In this document: piece by piece, positions 14,849 through 18,257 of the stretch
Layout: each line of letters starts with the position of its first letter
How positions within the stretch are numbered: the first letter of the stretch is position 1
From: Deltaproteobacteria bacterium
GTDB lineage: Bacteria; Desulfobacterota; Binatia; UBA9968
Length of the DNA: 18,257 bases
Direction of reading: 5' to 3'
NCBI GenBank assembly: GCA_016844625.1
Contig: JAERMN010000011.1
Location: forward strand, 1-18,257
Position numbers and translations under genes: made by a program
Notes under the pieces: model-generated
Database searches by the model: none
Told to the model about the DNA's origin: nothing
The model's input: the letters and a program-made list of their open reading frames with translations, nothing else

Positions 14849-15132
14849 CGCGTGATCTCCTTTATCCGTGGCAATACAGTGTCGATGATCCGTCTGAGTT
14901 CCGCGTCGCCGCTGGCTGAATCTTTAAACGGAGTGGCCAATTTCAGGTGTAAGTGGGGCGCGCGAGTCTTTCTGCCTTTTTTAATTTCGTGACTATCGTA
15001 GCGAACCTCGTCGTACCAGCCATTGGTCTTCCGATAGAAATGGATTTTGTATTCAATAACCGCCCCGGACTCCTTGTCGCTGACCGTGACGTTTAGACAC
15101 TTCCAGTCTTTGTTGTCGGGTACTTCTGGCAT
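14845..15132 (-). CDS. Small protein with a basic HLHLKL segment, possible toxin of a two-gene module
   Basis: A 95-residue protein from ATG at 15130-15132; a TTG nine codons earlier has no ribosome binding site. It shows a beta-rich first half (LNVTVSDKESGAVIEYKIHF, WYDEVRYDSHEIKKGRKTRA), the segment PHLHLKL and a final helix ELRRIIDTVLPRIKEI. The D-x-H/KKG-R/HLHL layout recalls RelE/TumE-like or DUF7718-type small proteins, but I cannot confirm a family. Being short, coupled to another small charged protein and lying in a decayed accessory region, it fits a type II toxin-antitoxin pair. It starts 50 bases after a duplicated tail of the lipocalin-like gene. Confidence 0.5.
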   Translation of the reverse strand: MPEVPDNKDWKCLNVTVSDKESGAVIEYKIHFYRKTNGWYDEVRYDSHEIKKGRKTRAPHLHLKLATPFKDSASGDAELRRIIDTVLPRIKEITR

Positions 15133-15181
15133 TGCCTGAGTATCGCAAATCCAAGGCAAGCCGGCAAACCGCTGACAATTC

Positions 15182-15257
15182 TCGTCATAGTGTCAGCTTC
15201 CCCGCATACCCGGTCATCTCGACGTAGCCTTTGCCGTTCACAACCTGGCCGCGAGCT
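15182..15257. repeat. Copy 1 of a 76-bp direct repeat (lipocalin-like gene tail)
   Basis: Matches 17251-17326 at 73 of 76 positions, same orientation, 2,069 bp apart. On the minus strand it encodes GQVVNGKGYVEMTGYAGKLT and a stop, the expected C-terminus of AttH/CrtC-type lipocalin-like proteins. Here it is joined, in frame, to the broken sigma factor gene rather than to a lipocalin gene, so it is a displaced fragment. Confidence 0.9.
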
Positions 15258-15262
15258 TTACC

Positions 15263-15519
15263 GCGAATCCAGCTTGCTACGCTGCAACCCTTATCGCCTC
15301 TGAACGGTCGAAGCTATTTTCAGTTATCGCGCAACAGGGAATGAAACAATTCTTGGAACAAATCGTCGACGGCTTCGTCACCCGGCTCGATATAATAGAG
15401 CGAAAAGGTTTTTCTAATCGTATAATAAACAAGATTTGAGTATTGGAGGACGACGCATCCCAAGCGGCTTTTTCGCCTTTCATACAACCGGCGATGCGAG
15501 TCTTTTCCTGTTCGGTCAC
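15263..15519 (-). pseudogene. Broken ECF-type sigma-70 factor gene (regions 1-2 only)
   Basis: The first frame, from GTG at 15517-15519, reads MTEQEKTRIAGCMKGEKAAW; a one-base shift near 15455 then gives VLQYSNLVYYTIRKT and PGDEAVDDLFQELFHSLLRD, which is sigma region 2 of the extracytoplasmic-function type. Two in-frame stops (TGA, TAG, one codon apart, near 15310-15325) interrupt it, after which the same frame reads LRPFRGDKGCSVASWIR, still sigma-like. Homology stops at about 15263, where the duplicated lipocalin tail begins; region 4, which binds the -35 box, is missing. So there is a frameshift, two nonsense codons and a truncation. Found by joining frames; no single open frame shows it. 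Confidence 0.8.
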
Positions 15520-15617
15520 TGGCCCGGTGTCCTAAAACTTTAATCCTTTCGCCGGCGAGTATCATACCGAGCGGCGCGATGGCAAGACTGGGGACTTTAG
15601 CGACACTAATTTCCCGA

Positions 15618-15869
15618 TCAGAATCTTCGTGTATTCTTCTTTGTCAACGCGCGCTTGAATTCGACACCTGTACTACGACCTCGGCCGCCCTGAGATGCAA
15701 CGCGTCCGATGAACGGCGCCAGGCTTTCAGAAAGTCGTGGTCTTAGCACCTTGCGGCACTTTTCGAGAACCGCCTCACGGATAAACTCAGATTGGGATTT
15801 TCCCAACGCTCGCGCTGCTTCGTCCAAAAGGAGTTCGAAATCATGAGTGATTCGAATACTCTTAGGCAT
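15618..15869 (-). CDS. Ribbon-helix-helix (CopG/MetJ-Arc) antitoxin, orphan
   Basis: An 83-residue protein starting at ATG 15867-15869, with an N-terminal ribbon-helix-helix domain (IRITHDFELLLDEAARALGK followed by SQSEFIREAVLEKCRKVL) and a basic tail (GRVASQGGRGRSTGVEFKRA). Proteins of this form are usually encoded just before a PIN-domain toxin on the same strand. Here only 98 bases separate its stop from the sigma factor remnant, and no PIN motif (such as VDTG) is found in any frame there, so the toxin appears lost. It lies 67 bases after the ATPase gene. It may still bind DNA as a repressor or protect against a toxin elsewhere. Confidence 0.78.
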   Translation of the reverse strand: MPKSIRITHDFELLLDEAARALGKSQSEFIREAVLEKCRKVLRPRLSESLAPFIGRVASQGGRGRSTGVEFKRALTKKNTRRF

Positions 15870-15936
15870 GATCGTTTTCTTCGATGCGATACAATAGGCA
15901 AGTCATCGATTGCCTTTCGGCAACTCAACTTCGCCG

Positions 15937-17172
15937 CTAGGCGGGCGGTCCCGACATGAGAAAATCCGGCCAGCTGATGGACGCAATGCCGAGTCGTTCA
16001 GCGTGATGTTCTTGCCCTGGGGAGGTAACCACCAACGGACGATGGCGTGGGTAACGCCGGCAAAATTCCAAGAGCCCACGCAAATCTTTGCTATCGAATC
16101 CACCGGTCTTGATCTCAATCGCCCACTCGCCCCAACTTCCCGAGATAGTGCCATCGACTTCCAAAGGCTCCTCGCGCCAATACGCAACTCGCTGTCCCCT
16201 GTTGCACGCGAACGCCAAGCAAGCATTCTCAACCCACAAGCCGAAACGGGCCGGTTCCAGACTCTGATCCGGCGCGCCTTGAAGGTGCATAGCTGAGAGC
16301 AACGCGTTATTCAAAACCACTAGTTTGGGAGGAGCAGCGCGCCGGCGATGCTCGCGTTCGCCATATTTCTGGAGCGCTGCGACCAGATACGCTTGCTCCA
16401 ACAAGTCTAAATAGTGCGCGATAGTCTCCAGAGAACCGCGGTCTTGAAGTTGGCCCTGCAATTTTTGCAAAGAAACGATTTGCGCTGGCGCGCTAGCGGC
16501 AACGGCGAATACCTGTCGAAGTAGCGCGGGGCGTCGGACGGCACCTAACGCCAGAACGTCTCGGCCTATGGCGGGCTCAATGATTGAGTCTCTCACGTAG
16601 GCGCGCCAGCGAGAAAGGTCATCGCGAAGTTGTAACGAGCCAGGATAAGAACCGAACTGTACGTGAAACAGCGCGGCGTCGGATGGCGAAAGATTGAATT
16701 GTCGTCTGAGCGCGGACACCGACCAATGGCTTAGAGTCAAGCGTTCGAAGCGGCCGGCAAGGCTTTCGCGGGAGCCTGCTCCAAGTAGAAGCGCGGATGA
16801 ACCTGTAGCAACGATATGGATCGGAATCTTCTTGCGCTTGATACGATCGTATTGCCCCTTGATGCGGCTCGCCCAATCGGCGAAATGTTGGATCTCATCG
16901 ATGAGAACAACGGCGCTCCCTTTGCTCACACGCGACTCCGCCGCCGACCAGATTCGTTCCCAGAAACCTGGCAAGCCGGCATTCGGATCATCGACGGCGA
17001 CGTAGTGCGCGATTTCACCAAGGCGATTAGCCAAATCCAACAACAAGGTGGTCTTGCCGACTTGACGAGGTCCAGTCAGGAGCTGAATGCGTGTCGGTGG
17101 AGGCTCCGCCAATCGCTTGAGCAGGGTTGCCCGGCAATCGTCGTAATCGAGCCAAAATGGGCTATCGGTCAT
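15937..17172 (-). CDS. AAA (AAA_14) ATPase with C-terminal DUF4143
   Basis: A 411-residue member of the common archaeal/bacterial ATPase group with an AAA_14 domain and a DUF4143 tail. Visible are Walker A GPRQVGKT (residues 34-41), Walker B VVLIDEIQ (88-95), the sensor-like VATGSSA (121-127), LAGRFERLTLSHWS (138-151), the helical middle ending YLDLLEQAYLVAAL (254-267), and a C-terminal region with WVEN (E315), EVDGTI (D340) and AIEIKTG (E353, K355), spaced like a PD-(D/E)xK nuclease-like core. The cellular role of this family is not established. The ATG (17170-17172) lies inside a 24-bp palindrome and has no Shine-Dalgarno sequence, suggesting a leaderless or structured start. It appears intact while its neighbours decay. 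Such genes are often mobile accessory genes. Confidence 0.92.
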   Translation of the reverse strand: MTDSPFWLDYDDCRATLLKRLAEPPPTRIQLLTGPRQVGKTTLLLDLANRLGEIAHYVAVDDPNAGLPGFWERIWSAAESRVSKGSAVVLIDEIQHFADWASRIKGQYDRIKRKKIPIHIVATGSSALLLGAGSRESLAGRFERLTLSHWSVSALRRQFNLSPSDAALFHVQFGSYPGSLQLRDDLSRWRAYVRDSIIEPAIGRDVLALGAVRRPALLRQVFAVAASAPAQIVSLQKLQGQLQDRGSLETIAHYLDLLEQAYLVAALQKYGEREHRRRAAPPKLVVLNNALLSAMHLQGAPDQSLEPARFGLWVENACLAFACNRGQRVAYWREEPLEVDGTISGSWGEWAIEIKTGGFDSKDLRGLLEFCRRYPRHRPLVVTSPGQEHHAERLGIASISWPDFLMSGPPA

Positions 17173-17194
17173 AGTCGAATAATTATTCGACTAT
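17171..17194. promoter_or_regulatory. Perfect 24-bp palindrome covering the ATPase start codon
   Basis: ATAGTCGAATAATTATTCGACTAT reads the same on both strands. It overlaps two bases of the ATG at 17170-17172, and a run of seven T on the plus strand (17197-17203; A-run on the minus strand) lies just upstream of the gene. Position and symmetry suggest an operator bound by a dimer at the promoter or start of the ATPase gene, perhaps autoregulatory. Read on the plus strand it looks like a stem plus T-run, but no plus-strand gene precedes it. Confidence 0.7.
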
Positions 17195-17250
17195 AGTTTT
17201 TTTGCAATAGACACCATGAAAGCGCCAAAGGGCTTAGTATGCCGGGCAGT

Positions 17251-17326
17251 TCGTCATATCGTCAGCTTCCCCGCATACCCGGTCATCTCGACGTAGCCTT
17301 TGCCGTTCACAACCTGGCCGCGAACT
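17251..17326. repeat. Copy 2 of the 76-bp direct repeat (in place at the lipocalin-like gene end)
   Basis: Same sequence as 15182-15257 with three mismatches. It holds the C-terminal codons GQVVNGKGYVEMTGYAGKLT of the lipocalin-like gene, but in a frame different from the upstream part of that gene, so a deletion of several dozen codons at the junction near 17322 is likely. Confidence 0.9.
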
Positions 17327-18257
17327 CGATGTCTTCGCCGGGAATTATCACTTTCCATTTCATCGGATAGTTGGCATTGCTATTTGGACTCTTCCATCGC
17401 TCGGACACTCCAACTTGGAAATCTTTCAACGCGAGATGTTTGGTCGCGCCATGAGCACTGACCAGCGTGCCGCTCGAATAGGGATCGACGGAGCCGTCTT
17501 TGCGCCGCATGAGGTACAGCATCAACTCGGTCTGATTATCGAGCTGGATGCTGAACCAGTCCCAGCCGACTTGGTCGTTGCGCAACTGATTGCTGCCGAA
17601 CTCATGGTCCATCCAGGTAAAACCGCGGACTTTTTCTTTCTTGCCGTCGATCGTAAGCTCCCCGTCGGTCTGCATGCGCGTGAGCGAATAGTAATACGAC
17701 GCTCGCCCCTCACCTTCGCCTTTCTGACTCAGACCATTCTGACCATGCAGCACGGGCGCTTTGATCGACCGCAGGTATAGCCGCAGTTGCGTGCCGCGGT
17801 CGTTGACCTGAATCGCGTGATTCCTGTCATCGCCTTCGACTTTCCAGTCCTCGTTCCATACCAACAAGCGATCCGTCGCCGCCCCCGCTTTGTCGTTGTA
17901 GCCGCGCACGCCGGCCTTGCCGGCAACGCCACGATTGATCCGTTCGCGGAAAAAAAACTTCTTACGTGCAATATCCGACAGTGCAAAGTGCGCCATATAC
18001 AATTCCGTAAACAAAGGCTGGGATCGCGCAAGCCGAAGCGGAAGAAAGTCACCTGGTAGCCGTAACGTTTGCCGCTCTCGGTTTCCAAATGACCTGTGTA
18101 GTACCACCACTCGGTTTTGAAATCTGGATGGGAGTAATGATCAGCGGGAAACGATAACGTACGCCCTGGCAACGCGAGTTGGTAAGTGAAGCTCGCAGCC
18201 AATAGCCAACCGGCGAATAGCCCGAAGGACCACAGGAAGATTTTTTGAACTGTAATT
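17259..18257 (-). pseudogene. Frameshifted secreted lipocalin-like protein (AttH / carotenoid 1,2-hydratase CrtC type), 5' end beyond the window
   Basis: The 5' part is open to the window edge and begins with a hydrophobic signal-like stretch (FLWSFGLFAGWLLAASF), then HPDFKTEWWYYTGHLE and YGYQVTFFRFGL. A frameshift near 18020-18040 moves the reading to another frame: QPLFTELYMAHFALSDIARK, ASYYYSLTRM, GFTWMDHEFGSNQL, VGWDWFSIQLD and ELMLYLMRR, all typical of the AttH/CrtC double-lipocalin fold. After IPGEDIEF the gene jumps, again out of frame, to its C-terminal KGYVEMTGYAGKL; the usual segment ending YWEG is missing. So there are at least one frameshift and one internal deletion. Homologues are exported and often encoded with FtsX-like ABC permeases; such a gene may lie to the right. 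If the frameshift is a sequencing error the gene is still missing codons at the end. Confidence 0.82.

Noticed and set aside
17171..17203. Plus-strand intrinsic terminator
   Set aside because: The stem is AT-rich and no plus-strand gene lies upstream; the dyad overlaps the start of a minus-strand gene, so an operator is more likely.

Overview
The window is GC-rich bacterial chromosome with two very different halves. Positions 1 to about 12.6 kb hold a conserved housekeeping cluster. It is read entirely on the minus strand in the order tilS, ftsH, folP, cdaA, cdaR/ybbR, glmM, pdxJ, nnrE-nnrD, tsaE, lysC, followed by what looks like the first codons of cimA at the left edge. From memory this is the gene order of deltaproteobacteria in the broad sense (Geobacter, Myxococcus and relatives; Desulfobacterota or Binatota-type lineages). 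I therefore infer such an organism, probably an uncultured one given the heavy load of intergenic palindromes. The acpS gene that often sits between pdxJ and nnr in those genomes is absent; its place is taken by a 102-bp palindromic spacer.

The cluster joins tRNA modification (tilS, tsaE), membrane proteolysis (ftsH), folate and PLP synthesis (folP, pdxJ), c-di-AMP signalling with its usual peptidoglycan-precursor partner (cdaA-cdaR-glmM), metabolite repair (nnr) and aspartate-family amino acid synthesis (lysC, probably cimA). Several spacers carry palindromic repeats: a multi-hairpin element at 64-410 and again at 9008-9105, CACGAAG and CGCAAAG short-period repeats at 4727-4852, a GATTTTGGATTG inverted repeat at 1642-1742, and a GTTCAAACCG palindrome at 3854-3944.

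From about 12.6 kb the character changes to an accessory, decaying region. It holds an intact AbrB-type antitoxin/PIN toxin pair on the plus strand and a conserved protein of unknown function. On the minus strand it holds a frameshifted, 5'-truncated CHAT caspase-like gene, a two-gene module resembling a toxin-antitoxin pair, a broken ECF sigma factor gene, an orphan ribbon-helix-helix antitoxin and an AAA/DUF4143 ATPase whose start codon lies in a perfect 24-bp palindrome. The right edge holds a frameshifted secreted lipocalin-like (AttH/CrtC-type) gene. The last 76 bp of that gene are duplicated 2,069 bp away, fused to the truncated sigma factor gene. I read 13.9-15.5 kb as the remnant of a sigma factor-to-CHAT locus whose middle was lost and replaced by a foreign segment.

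I see no RNA gene, CRISPR array or transposase in the window.
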